64,000 nucleotides of DNA from CAADGU01 sp964581605 (GTDB lineage: Bacteria; Chloroflexota; Anaerolineae; Promineifilales; Promineifilaceae): contig CAZOPF010000001.1 of NCBI GenBank assembly GCA_964581605.1, forward strand, positions 1-64,000, given 5' to 3'. The notes beneath the pieces are model-generated. The model saw only the letters and a program-made list of their open reading frames with translations. It was not told the DNA's origin and did not search any database. Shown here one piece after another: positions 1-8,464 of this stretch (the first letter of the stretch is position 1; each line of letters opens with the position of its first letter). Made by a program: the position numbers and the translations under genes.

Positions 1-39
1 AGGAGATGGGGAGATTGAATCTCTCAATCTCCTTATCTC
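1..39. repeat. Inverted repeat downstream of ABC exporter gene
   Basis: GGAGATTGA (10-18) faces TCAATCTCC (24-32) across five bases, with further TCTCAATYTCC copies next to it. It lies just past the stop codon of the minus-strand ABC gene, so it could act as a weak terminator. It belongs to the short repeat class found in many gaps of this window. Confidence 0.5.
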
Positions 40-1875
40 TCAATTTCCACCCTTCTTCACCGCCGCCCGCCACTGCCCCAAACTGTGCAGGTATTCGGTG
101 GATTGGTGGCGAAAGTAGGTGTCGTACAGTTCGGCATAATGGCCGCCCTGGGCCATCAGCCCTTCGTGGTTGCCCTGCTCGATGATGCGCCCTTTTTGCA
201 GCACCACAATCCGGTTGGCGGCACGCACAGTGGAGAGGCGGTGGGCGATGATGATAGAGGTGCGCTGGCCCATGATCAGGTTGAGCGCCTGCTGAATTTG
301 GGATTCGGTGAAGGGGTCTACACTGGCGGTGGCTTCATCCAGAATGAAGATGCGCGGGTCCTGCACCAAGACGCGGGTGAGTGCCACCAACTGCCGCTGT
401 CCCAGCGACAGGCGATTGCCTCGTTCGCCCACATCGCTGTCCAGGCCATCGGGCAGAGTTTCCAGCCATTCCCCTTGGCCAATCTGCCGGGCCATCGTTT
501 TAATCTCGTCGTCAGTAGCGTGGGGACGGCCGTAGCGGATATTTTCCGCCACTGTGCCCGCAAACAGGAAGGGAACCTGGGAGACCATGCCCAACTGGCG
601 GCGGTATTCATGCAGGTTGAGAGTGCGGATGTCACGGCCGTCAATACACAGTTGCCCCGCCTGGAATTCATAAAAACGAGCCGTCAGCTTGCCAATGCTC
701 GATTTGCCCGCGCCGGTGTGCCCCACCAGGGCCACACTCTCGCCGGGGGCAATGGTTAAGGAGAAGTCATCCAGCACCTGCTCCTGGGCGGAGTAGCGGA
801 AGGAGACGTTTTGGAAGCTGATTTCGCCGCGCAGGGGGGGGACGGGCTGGTTGTCCGTTTGGGTCACGGCCGTTTCCACATCCATCAGGGCAAACATGCG
901 CTCGGTGGCTGACAGCCCCGCCTGGAACTGGCTCCAAAAGGCGGCCAGATTGGTAACGGGAAACCAGAACCGGTCTACGGTACTGATGAACAGATACCAG
1001 GCGGCCGCGCTGATGGCTCCGGCAACGACCGCCAACCCGCCAAAATAGATGATCACGGCCGTGCCCACCCCCGCCAGCGCATTCAGCACCGGAAAGATGT
1101 TCGCCAGCACAAACCCGCGCCGCACGTTGATGTCATACGCCTGCTGGTTAATCGCCCCAAACTCCTCATAAATCGCCTGTTCCTGGCGGAAATTTTTAGC
1201 CACGCGAATGCCCGTTACTGCTTCTTGAATGGATTTATTCACCTCGCCAACGGCCCGCGATCCCTGTTGTGTGGTGCGCCTTGCCAGCCCACGAAAGCCC
1301 AACGCCACAAAGGCCACAAACGGCCCCATAATCAGCACCGCCAGCGTCAATTTCCATTCGATAGTAAACAAAATGGCGATGAGGATGATGGCTACCGCCA
1401 GTTGGTTCAGCACGTCGGCGCTAAGCATCAGCACTTCGCCAAATTCCTGGGTGTCGCTGGTGATGCGGCTGACCACCCGCCCGGAACTGAACTCGTCGTA
1501 AAAAGACATGTCCTGGCGGGCGGCGGCCGCAAACGCATCCTGGCGCATCTCCAGCACCACATCTTGCACCACTTCCACCATCAGCCGCCGCCGCACCCAG
1601 TTAAACGCCCAAATGGCCACGCCCAATCCCAAAACTGCCCCTACCAGCAGCGGCCCCACCGAACGATAGTCACTGGTGGTCATCAGGTTAACAGACCAGG
1701 CAACCAGCAGGGGCACGGCCGCATTTGCCGCCGCAATGAGCGTGACAGCGATGATGATGATGGTGATTTTTTTTCGATGCGGTCGGAAATAGCGGCCAAT
1801 GCGCCGCACTAACTCTTTGTCGCTATATTGGCGGTCATACGCTTCCGCTTCTAAACCGCCGGTAATTGCGGCCAT
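40..1875 (-). CDS. ABC exporter half-transporter (TMD-NBD fusion)
   Basis: This 611-residue half-transporter has a six-helix exporter domain (about residues 35-320) followed by a nucleotide-binding domain. Visible motifs are Walker A GHTGAGKSS (from about residue 385), a non-standard signature LSLGQ, and Walker B ILDEATASVD with the catalytic Glu intact. It is an inner-membrane exporter of the MsbA/MdlB type; the substrate cannot be told. The start is supported by GGAG seven bases upstream. It closely resembles the 36026-37822 protein, including the N-terminal AEAYDRQYSD stretch. That homologue works with a second half-transporter carrying a degenerate site, so a partner for this one probably lies beyond position 1. 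The altered signature supports a heterodimer. Family is certain; substrate is unknown. Confidence 0.93.
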   Translation of the reverse strand: MAAITGGLEAEAYDRQYSDKELVRRIGRYFRPHRKKITIIIIAVTLIAAANAAVPLLVAWSVNLMTTSDYRSVGPLLVGAVLGLGVAIWAFNWVRRRLMVEVVQDVVLEMRQDAFAAAARQDMSFYDEFSSGRVVSRITSDTQEFGEVLMLSADVLNQLAVAIILIAILFTIEWKLTLAVLIMGPFVAFVALGFRGLARRTTQQGSRAVGEVNKSIQEAVTGIRVAKNFRQEQAIYEEFGAINQQAYDINVRRGFVLANIFPVLNALAGVGTAVIIYFGGLAVVAGAISAAAWYLFISTVDRFWFPVTNLAAFWSQFQAGLSATERMFALMDVETAVTQTDNQPVPPLRGEISFQNVSFRYSAQEQVLDDFSLTIAPGESVALVGHTGAGKSSIGKLTARFYEFQAGQLCIDGRDIRTLNLHEYRRQLGMVSQVPFLFAGTVAENIRYGRPHATDDEIKTMARQIGQGEWLETLPDGLDSDVGERGNRLSLGQRQLVALTRVLVQDPRIFILDEATASVDPFTESQIQQALNLIMGQRTSIIIAHRLSTVRAANRIVVLQKGRIIEQGNHEGLMAQGGHYAELYDTYFRHQSTEYLHSLGQWRAAVKKGGN

Positions 1876-1893
1876 GGTTTACTCCGTAAAATA

Positions 1894-1922
1894 TGTCAGG
1901 TATTTACGTGTCAGGTGTTTAC
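1894..1922. repeat. Tandem 14-mer repeat
   Basis: TGTCAGGTATTTAC (1894-1907) is followed after one base by TGTCAGGTGTTTAC (1909-1922). Reverse-complement-like CCACCTGCCACTG follows. It fills the gap between the ABC gene and the GH3 gene and is one of the heptad-based intergenic repeats. Confidence 0.5.
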
Positions 1923-1945
1923 CTCCCCTGCCACCTGCCACTGAA

Positions 1946-4927
1946 TCACTTCATGCTACGCAGCCGATAGAGGGCCAGGCCGGCCAACCCGCCAAGCAGG
2001 GTGGTAACCAGGCCCGCCCACGCGCCTAAGGTGGTGAATACGGCCGTGCCCGGCAACCCGGCCATCACATACAAATATACCAATAAACCGCCACCCAGCC
2101 CCCACAACGGCCAGCCGATTTGTTGTGTAGGCTGCATCTGCAAACGACGGCCGCCAATGACGGCCGTGACCACAACAGCAGCCAACCCTGCCGCCATTGC
2201 CACCAGTGTGAGCAGTTCCGAAAGTTCGATCAGAATACCCGGTTCTTGTTCGGCTGGCGGCGGCGGCAAAGGAGTGGGCGTATGGGTGAGGGTGGGGGAG
2301 GGGGTGATGGTGTTGGTGGCGGAAGGAGTGGCCGTGAGTGAAGGCGTGCTGGTGGGCGCAGACGTGGGGTCAATAATCCGTATTTCCGCTTCTCCTTCGG
2401 CCTCATTGCTCACGGTAATGTCCAGTTCCTGGGAAATAATCGCTTCACCGGCCGTCACACCAATGCGGAACTTGCCACCTTCGGTGCGTGTCTCTAGCAG
2501 GTAGTCCCACTGCGCCACCCCGTTGCGGGTGGGAACTTCGGCAATGATGCTGCGGCCGCCACCCACACGATCCCACTCAATAAAGCGGACGATGGTGTTA
2601 TCTGGCACCGGGTTGCCATTGCTGTCCACAATGACACCGGTTTGCAGCCGTAATGTGTCACCAACAGAAACAGGCAGGGGATCAGTTTCGGCGGTGGATT
2701 CAATGGCTTTGTCTCCGGCAATGTAACGAAGGGGGATAATTTGTGCCGGGTCAGGCTGCGTTTGGGTTAGCACATTGTAACCAACGGCATCAATGCTAAC
2801 TGGCAAGATGCCCCGCAATGGCAACTCCTGGAACAGTGCCCGTACTGAGGCATCAATGGCGGCGGCCGTTTTGCTAAACAGCCCATAGTAGGCCGTCAAT
2901 TGGGTGATCTCGGTCGCGTCCAGAAAGTAGGGGGCATTGTAAGCAAAAACAATCAGGCGGTGATCTCGTGCCAGGTCAGGGCGTTGGGCCAGAAAGTTGT
3001 TGAGTACCTGGGCCGATTCATCGTCGGCCAGTTGGGCAAAAATGATCCAATCGGCCGTTTGCAGGGATTGCTGCACCAGGTATTCGGGTGGCGGGGTGGC
3101 GGTGGGGAATGGCACGGCCGTACCTTCTGGTGGATTTAGCTCATCTTCTGGCAATGTTGGTGAAAGGGTGGGCGTAATGGGCACAGCGTTGTAGAGGATA
3201 GGTTCGGGGCCGGCCGCCAGGAAAGCCGATAGGCTAGCAAAAGAATGGCTGGTTATCTGGTCTGGCTGCACCTGCCCACTGCCTTGCGGGCCATACAACG
3301 CCAGGATACGTTCCTCAATGGCCGTCAGAGCAATATAGGGTTGGGATGGACACGCCAGACATTGTTGCGCCTGGCGCACATCGGTAAAAATGACAATTTG
3401 ATCGGTGGGGCCAGGGGGGCGCAATCGTTCGGCGAGCACCTCGGCGCTGGGGGAGATCAGGGTAACGCTATTTTGGGCAACATCAACCATGGCTGTGTGG
3501 TGGGTGGCTGTGCCGGGCACGGCCGTCTCTGCCAGCAGCACATTCTCAGGTGAAAAGTCGCCGCCATACAGCCGGAGTTTGAGCTGCAAGATGCGGATGA
3601 CGGCCGCGTCCACCTGTGCTTGGAAAGCCACATCCGTTTGATACCTTTCCTGAAACCAGCGTATGGTATCTTGCATGTTAGCCAGTTGCTCGGCATAGGG
3701 GGCGTCGCCCAGAGCAAAGTCGGCCAGATATAACAAGTCGTTTCCAGCCAAAAGTGCATCTTTGGCGATGACGCGATGGGGGAATTCCTGGGCGGTATCA
3801 TCGTAAAAACGCTCAATAGCCCGCGCCCCTAAAATGTCGGAAACGAGCACACCCCCATTTTGCCGCCACGCGCTTAACCCTGGCTGCTGCATGAGTGTTG
3901 CTAATGCCTGCGAATCCAGGCTAATGGGTGTGGTAGAGGGGGTGATGTTGCCCTGAAACCCCTGGTACCGGATGTGGGTGGTAAGCAGCCCGTCCGCCGT
4001 TTGGCCCGGGTTGTCTGCGCCACCTGTCACGGCGAAAAAAGGGACCAGCTCGCCTGTTTCTAGCTCGGCCAATCCTTTTTGCACGGTGGGAATTTCTTCA
4101 TGCAAAGGGCGGTCGCTGGCGCCAAAGCCGGGGAAATGTTTGGCAATGACAGCCATACGGCCGTTGCCGCCTTCATGGATGCCTTCTGTATACGCCTGCC
4201 CCATCAACCCTACCCAGTAAGGGTCGCCGCCAAAGGAACGTGTGCCCAGGTTGTTGCCATCGGGCGCTATCGGCTTTTCCAATACATCCAACACAGGCCC
4301 CAGTAGCATATTCACGCCAACGGCCGTCAGTTCTTGCCCAATCACCTGGCCAACGATGCGGGCGTTGTCTGGCTGCCAGGTTGCGCCAATGGTCATATTG
4401 CTCGGCGTTTCGGTAAGGCCGTTGAAAATGTGCGTGTTCGGGTAGCCATCTCCTTCCTGATTAAGGGCAATCATCAATGGAATGCCGGTTGGTTCGCCTA
4501 TTTCACCGAGCAAATCCAGATCAACCGTTGTGGTTGCCGTGAAGACGGCCGTGCCCTGCAAGGCAAGTGATTGAAGTTGATTGGTCAGAATAGCAACCTG
4601 GGTGGGGGCATTTTCAGGGCGGCCGTAGCCGGTGATATTATCGTTTTCCCGGTCTAGCACCACGCCCCCCACATGATAATTGAGGATCAGGTCGGTAATG
4701 GCACTTTCGGGCAACGCCTGCTCGCCTTCAAAGGAGACCAGAAAAAGCTGCCCAACCCGTTCGGCCGCGCTCATTTGCGACCACCACTGTGTGGCTGCGG
4801 CCGCCGGGTCAGGTACGGGTATTGGCGTACCCTCCTGGTGAAGTGGGGTGGCCTGAACAGGAGCAGTATGGGAAGCCGGAAAGACGACGGCCGTCATCAA
4901 TAACAAAACAAACCAGAATCGTTTCAT
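1946..4927 (-). CDS. Secreted/membrane GH3 family beta-N-acetylhexosaminidase-like protein
   Basis: A 993-residue protein read from the ATG at 4927, which opens a clear signal peptide (MKRFWFVLLLM...). The N-terminal half is a GH3 barrel: KHFPGFG, then PLHEEIP (the NagZ-like catalytic His loop), then VLVSDILGARA, where Asp is the expected nucleophile. A second GH3-like domain follows. After that come an Ig-like domain (PVSVGDTLRLQTG...), a Ser/Thr/Pro linker of TPS-type repeats and three C-terminal membrane helices. This suggests an enzyme anchored outside the membrane that acts on beta-linked N-acetylhexosaminides such as cell-wall fragments. The extracellular Ig/linker/TM tail is unusual for NagZ, which is normally cytoplasmic or a lipoprotein. 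Family is confident; substrate is inferred. The frame stays open upstream to 4993, but that stretch lacks signal-peptide character. Confidence 0.85.
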   Translation of the reverse strand: MKRFWFVLLLMTAVVFPASHTAPVQATPLHQEGTPIPVPDPAAAATQWWSQMSAAERVGQLFLVSFEGEQALPESAITDLILNYHVGGVVLDRENDNITGYGRPENAPTQVAILTNQLQSLALQGTAVFTATTTVDLDLLGEIGEPTGIPLMIALNQEGDGYPNTHIFNGLTETPSNMTIGATWQPDNARIVGQVIGQELTAVGVNMLLGPVLDVLEKPIAPDGNNLGTRSFGGDPYWVGLMGQAYTEGIHEGGNGRMAVIAKHFPGFGASDRPLHEEIPTVQKGLAELETGELVPFFAVTGGADNPGQTADGLLTTHIRYQGFQGNITPSTTPISLDSQALATLMQQPGLSAWRQNGGVLVSDILGARAIERFYDDTAQEFPHRVIAKDALLAGNDLLYLADFALGDAPYAEQLANMQDTIRWFQERYQTDVAFQAQVDAAVIRILQLKLRLYGGDFSPENVLLAETAVPGTATHHTAMVDVAQNSVTLISPSAEVLAERLRPPGPTDQIVIFTDVRQAQQCLACPSQPYIALTAIEERILALYGPQGSGQVQPDQITSHSFASLSAFLAAGPEPILYNAVPITPTLSPTLPEDELNPPEGTAVPFPTATPPPEYLVQQSLQTADWIIFAQLADDESAQVLNNFLAQRPDLARDHRLIVFAYNAPYFLDATEITQLTAYYGLFSKTAAAIDASVRALFQELPLRGILPVSIDAVGYNVLTQTQPDPAQIIPLRYIAGDKAIESTAETDPLPVSVGDTLRLQTGVIVDSNGNPVPDNTIVRFIEWDRVGGGRSIIAEVPTRNGVAQWDYLLETRTEGGKFRIGVTAGEAIISQELDITVSNEAEGEAEIRIIDPTSAPTSTPSLTATPSATNTITPSPTLTHTPTPLPPPPAEQEPGILIELSELLTLVAMAAGLAAVVVTAVIGGRRLQMQPTQQIGWPLWGLGGGLLVYLYVMAGLPGTAVFTTLGAWAGLVTTLLGGLAGLALYRLRSMK

Positions 4928-5278
4928 CAATAACCTGGTGCCAAAAGAATAAGTGAGGTAATTGAGTAATGGGGCAATCACCCGATTACTCAATTACCCA
5001 ATTACATGATCACCATATGTGGGAGCGGCTCCTGCGCCAAACTCCAAATGAAAATCATAGACGGTCAGGGGGCAAGCGGCGTTTTTCTGCCCGGTCTGAT
5101 CTAGTTGATGATGAGTCTGATTATAACGTAGATTGCCATGCCTAACACCTGTGCTACAATCGCACGATTCTAAACCTGTACACCTGTGAGAGAGCAAGAA
5201 ATGGGAGATTGAGAGATTGGGTGGTGAGCAATCTCCTGCTCTGCCCATCGTTTAATCTTATCTCTTTTTGGATATTGT
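4928..5278. other. Divergent intergenic region with repeats
   Basis: This gap separates the divergent GH3 and S41 genes. It holds a perfect 13-bp inverted repeat, GTAATTGAGTAAT (4958-4970) and ATTACTCAATTAC (4985-4997), followed by heptad-type CAATTAC copies. A second block near 5200-5256 has GGGAGATTGAGAGATTGGG and later AATCTCC. The promoters of both genes should lie here, but I cannot place them with confidence. Confidence 0.5.
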
Positions 5279-6475
5279 ATGTCAGATCGAATACGCAATT
5301 TATTGGCTCTGATGCTGCTCATTTTGTTAGCAGCCAGCGCTTTTGTGGCCGGTTATTTCACTAATGATTATGTGGAGATGCAGCGTGATGTGCAGGCGGC
5401 CGAGGCAAACGGGGCTGATTTTGCCCTCTTCTGGGAAGCCTGGGGATATGTGGAAGCCAGCTTTTTAGGGGAGCTGCCTACCTCGCAGCAGTTAACTTAT
5501 GCGGCTATTCGTGGGGCATTGGGGGAGCTCAACGATCCCTATACTTTTTTTGTAGAACCGGTGGCCCGTGAACAGGAACGCCAATCATTGCAGGGAACAT
5601 ATGGCGGGATTGGTGCTTCTTTGACCCGGCCTGAAGAGGGCGGGGATATTATTTTAGAGCCAATTCCAGGCAATCCGGCTGAAGTGGCAGGCATTGAAAC
5701 GGGGGATGTGTTGGTAGCGGTGGACGGCCGTGCTATCACCCCAGAGATGACGGTGCAGGAAGTGGCCGATCTGATTCGCGGTGAAAAGGGAACGGTTGTT
5801 GTGCTGACGGTACGCCACCCCGGTGCGGCCGCGGCCGTTGATATTGAAGTGGAGCGCGGCGATATTCTGATTCCATCGGTGGCTTACCGCCTGTTGGCGG
5901 AAGATGAAACCATTGGCTACATCCAACTCACACGGTTTAGTGGTGAAAGTGGGCAAGAAATTGCGCAGGCCATTACGGCCTTGCAAGAACAGGGCGCCGC
6001 GGGGTTGATCTTGGATTTGCGGGGCAATGGCGGCGGGTTGTTGGATGCGGCCGTTGAGGTAGCTGATCACTTTTTAGATGACGGCCCCATTTTGTTCCAA
6101 CAAACACGCGGCGAAGAAGAAAAAGTGTATACCGCCACGGCCGATACCTTGGCCCCCGATATGCCCCTGGTGGTACTGGTAGATGGTGGCAGTGCCAGTT
6201 CCTCAGAAATTTTGGCCGGTGCCTTGCAAGACCGGGGAAGAGCCATTTTGGTTGGCAGCAGCCCCACCTACGGCAAAGGTTCGGTGCAGCTGGTATATGA
6301 CCTGAGCGACGGCTCTTCGGTGCATGTCACCGCCTCGCGTTGGTTTACCCCCAACCGCCACCAGCTAGACCAACAGGGGCTACAGCCGGATGTGCTGGTG
6401 ACGGTGACACAAGATGATATTGATAACGGCCGTGATGTGGTACTAAACCAGGCTGTTCAAGAACTGCAAAAGTAA
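5279..6475 (+). CDS. S41 family carboxyl-terminal processing protease
   Basis: This 398-residue protein has an N-terminal membrane anchor (about residues 10-28), a PDZ domain (about 98-180) and an S41 peptidase domain. The motif GSASSSE starts at S305 and YGKGSVQ carries K333, matching the Ser/Lys dyad of CtpA/Prc proteases. It would cut proteins from their C-terminus outside the membrane. The gene lies 21 bases upstream of a second S41 protease with the same layout, so the two form a tandem duplicate and probably one operon. Identity as an active S41 protease is strong; the target is unknown. Confidence 0.92.
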   Translation: MSDRIRNLLALMLLILLAASAFVAGYFTNDYVEMQRDVQAAEANGADFALFWEAWGYVEASFLGELPTSQQLTYAAIRGALGELNDPYTFFVEPVAREQERQSLQGTYGGIGASLTRPEEGGDIILEPIPGNPAEVAGIETGDVLVAVDGRAITPEMTVQEVADLIRGEKGTVVVLTVRHPGAAAAVDIEVERGDILIPSVAYRLLAEDETIGYIQLTRFSGESGQEIAQAITALQEQGAAGLILDLRGNGGGLLDAAVEVADHFLDDGPILFQQTRGEEEKVYTATADTLAPDMPLVVLVDGGSASSSEILAGALQDRGRAILVGSSPTYGKGSVQLVYDLSDGSSVHVTASRWFTPNRHQLDQQGLQPDVLVTVTQDDIDNGRDVVLNQAVQELQK

Positions 6476-6496
6476 TAAGGAAGAAAGGAATTTTCT

Positions 6497-7864
6497 ATGT
6501 CTGCTGATTCAGAAAAAAAACAGGGGAACAAACTTCTTGTCGTCTCCCTGGTGATTTTGGGTATTGTATTAGCACTGATGGCAGCGGGTAGCGGTTATGC
6601 GGCTGGCCGGGCCTCAGTTTTGCCCGAAACTGTGACAGAAACCGTCACGGAAACGATTACCGAAACGGTGATGGAGACTGTCATGGAAACAGTGGAAGTG
6701 ACCCGTGAGGTGGAAGTGACACGGCAGGTAGAAGTGCCGGTGACGGCCGAAGGTGTGGCGGGAGAAATGGCGGAGGAAGAGGGGACAACGGCCGTGCCCC
6801 CCGGCAACCCAGAAGATATTGACTTTGATGTATTTTATGAAGCCTGGCAGTTGGTTGAAGAGCAGTATGATGGTGATGTGCCACCTAATGAGGATGTACT
6901 CTATTCGGCCATCGAAGGCTCATTAGAAACATTAGACGATGAATTTACCCGTTTTATTCGGCCAGATGTGGCCGAACGAATGCGCCAGGATGCGGCCGGT
7001 TCCGTGGAAGGTATTGGCGCATTTGTACGTGAAAATGAGGAAGGACAATTTGAAATTGTACGCCCCATTCCCGGCCAACCGGCCGAATTAGCTGGATTGC
7101 TACCCGGCGATATTATCATTGGCGTGAATGGGGAGTCAGTGGCAGGTGTCTCATTTGATGAGGTCATCCTGTTGGTGCGTGGCCCGCGGGGAACTGATGT
7201 TACTCTGACTGTACAGCGCGAAGGAGAAGAAGAGCCGCTCGAATTTACCATCACCCGTGTCCGTTTTGAGATTCCCACGGTGGAATATGAAATGTTGGAA
7301 AACAACATTGCGTATCTTCACCTGCAAGAGTTTAACCAGACAGCGACTGAAAAAACGGTTGCCGCGCTGGAAGAGTTGCTGGCCCAAAATCCACAAGCCC
7401 TTATTTTAGACCTGCGTGATAATCCCGGCGGTTTCCTCAATCAATCAGTGGCCGTCGCCGACCTGTTCCTCACGGAAAATGTGGTTTTGTTTGAGCGCAA
7501 CCGCGCCGGGTTGGATCAAACCTTTACCGCTGATGATGGTGACCTGGCTGAAACAATTCCGCTCATTGTGCTGGTGAATCCAGGCAGTGCCAGCGCGTCG
7601 GAGATTGTGGCCGGGGCCTTGCAGGATCACGGCCGTGCCATTCTCATTGGCGAGACGACTTTTGGCAAAGGCTCTGTGCAGCAAGTTCACGAACTGTCTG
7701 ACGGCTCCGAAATACGCATAACTATCGCCCGTTGGTATACCCCCGCCAATAACTCCATTGACAAAGAAGGCATTACCCCAGACATTGAAGTGCCGATGGC
7801 CTTTGATGCTGAAGAGGATGTGCAGTTGGAGCGGGCCATTGAGTATATTCTGGAGGGGGAGTGA
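6497..7864 (+). CDS. S41 family carboxyl-terminal processing protease with low-complexity stalk
   Basis: The second of two tandem S41 proteases, 455 residues. An N-terminal membrane helix (about 14-35) is followed by a 40-residue stalk made of repeated TETV, ETVM and EVTREVEV units, then a PDZ domain and the peptidase domain. GSASASE starts at S364 and FGKGSVQ carries K391. The Val/Thr/Glu stalk resembles the EVTR-type stalks common after the signal region in Chloroflexi surface proteins, and probably sets the domain away from the membrane. AAGGA sits seven bases upstream of the ATG. The stalk is absent from the upstream paralogue. Confidence 0.92.
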   Translation: MSADSEKKQGNKLLVVSLVILGIVLALMAAGSGYAAGRASVLPETVTETVTETITETVMETVMETVEVTREVEVTRQVEVPVTAEGVAGEMAEEEGTTAVPPGNPEDIDFDVFYEAWQLVEEQYDGDVPPNEDVLYSAIEGSLETLDDEFTRFIRPDVAERMRQDAAGSVEGIGAFVRENEEGQFEIVRPIPGQPAELAGLLPGDIIIGVNGESVAGVSFDEVILLVRGPRGTDVTLTVQREGEEEPLEFTITRVRFEIPTVEYEMLENNIAYLHLQEFNQTATEKTVAALEELLAQNPQALILDLRDNPGGFLNQSVAVADLFLTENVVLFERNRAGLDQTFTADDGDLAETIPLIVLVNPGSASASEIVAGALQDHGRAILIGETTFGKGSVQQVHELSDGSEIRITIARWYTPANNSIDKEGITPDIEVPMAFDAEEDVQLERAIEYILEGE

Positions 7865-7870
7865 TTGAGT

Positions 7871-7926
7871 AGTGAACAGTAAACAGTTCTGTTCACTGTT
7901 CACTGTCCACTGTCCACTGTTCACTG
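7871..7926. repeat. Heptameric tandem repeats, inverted
   Basis: Left arm: AGTGAAC, AGTAAAC, AGT (7871-7887). Right arm: a run of CTGTTCA and CTGTCCA heptads (about 7890-7926), nearly complementary. The block fills almost the whole gap between the S41 gene and smpB. It resembles cyanobacterial STRR repeats. Confidence 0.65.
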
Positions 7927-7929
7927 ATT

Positions 7930-8394
7930 ATGAAGCCGGTTGGTAAAAAAATCGTCGCCCAAAACAAACGGGCAACCTTTGAATATGAACTGCTGACGAA
8001 ATATGAGGCCGGTTTGGTGCTGCAAGGGACGGAGATCAAATCCATTCGCAACAATCAGGTCAATTTGCAGCGCAGTTATATTCAGGCACGAGATGGCGAA
8101 TTGTGGTTGGTGGAAGCGCATATTTCCGAATATAAACAAGGCAACCGCGAAAACCATGATCCGGTACGGCCGCGTAAACTCTTGCTCAAACGGCGTGAAA
8201 TCAACCACATCCTGGACAGTTTGCAGCAAAAGGGTCTGACCTGTGTGCCCACCATGTTGTATCTGAAAGACGGCCGTGCCAAAGTAGAAATTGCCCTGGC
8301 GCGTGGTAAAAAGCTGCACGACAAACGAGATTCCCTTGCCAGACGAGACTCCGAACGCCAGGTAGAACGCGCCCTGCGGGAAAAGTACCGTTAG
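7930..8394 (+). CDS. smpB: SsrA-binding protein SmpB
   Basis: A 154-residue protein of the usual SmpB length. Typical stretches are seen throughout: KKIVAQNKRATFEYELLTKYEAGLVLQGTEIKSIR near the start, VEAHISEYKQGNRENHDPVRPRKLLL in the middle, and a basic C-terminal tail ending GKKLHDKRDS...REKYR. SmpB binds tmRNA and carries it to stalled ribosomes. No tmRNA gene is seen in this window. The gene follows the S41 pair across a repeat-filled gap and shows normal composition. Identification is secure. Confidence 0.96.
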   Translation: MKPVGKKIVAQNKRATFEYELLTKYEAGLVLQGTEIKSIRNNQVNLQRSYIQARDGELWLVEAHISEYKQGNRENHDPVRPRKLLLKRREINHILDSLQQKGLTCVPTMLYLKDGRAKVEIALARGKKLHDKRDSLARRDSERQVERALREKYR

Positions 8395-8464
8395 TTAAGA
8401 TCAGGAGACAGGGCGATTAAGAGATAGCCCAAGCTCCCAGGCCCCCACTCTCCTCCCTCCGCCC

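Noticed and set aside
1225..1812. Plus-strand frame of 195 codons opposite the first ABC gene
   Set aside because: It is rich in His, Pro and Arg and antisense to a conserved gene; not protein-like.
4994..5248. 84-codon minus-strand frame in the GH3-S41 gap
   Set aside because: It runs through repeat sequence, has no family match and would overlap the expected promoters.
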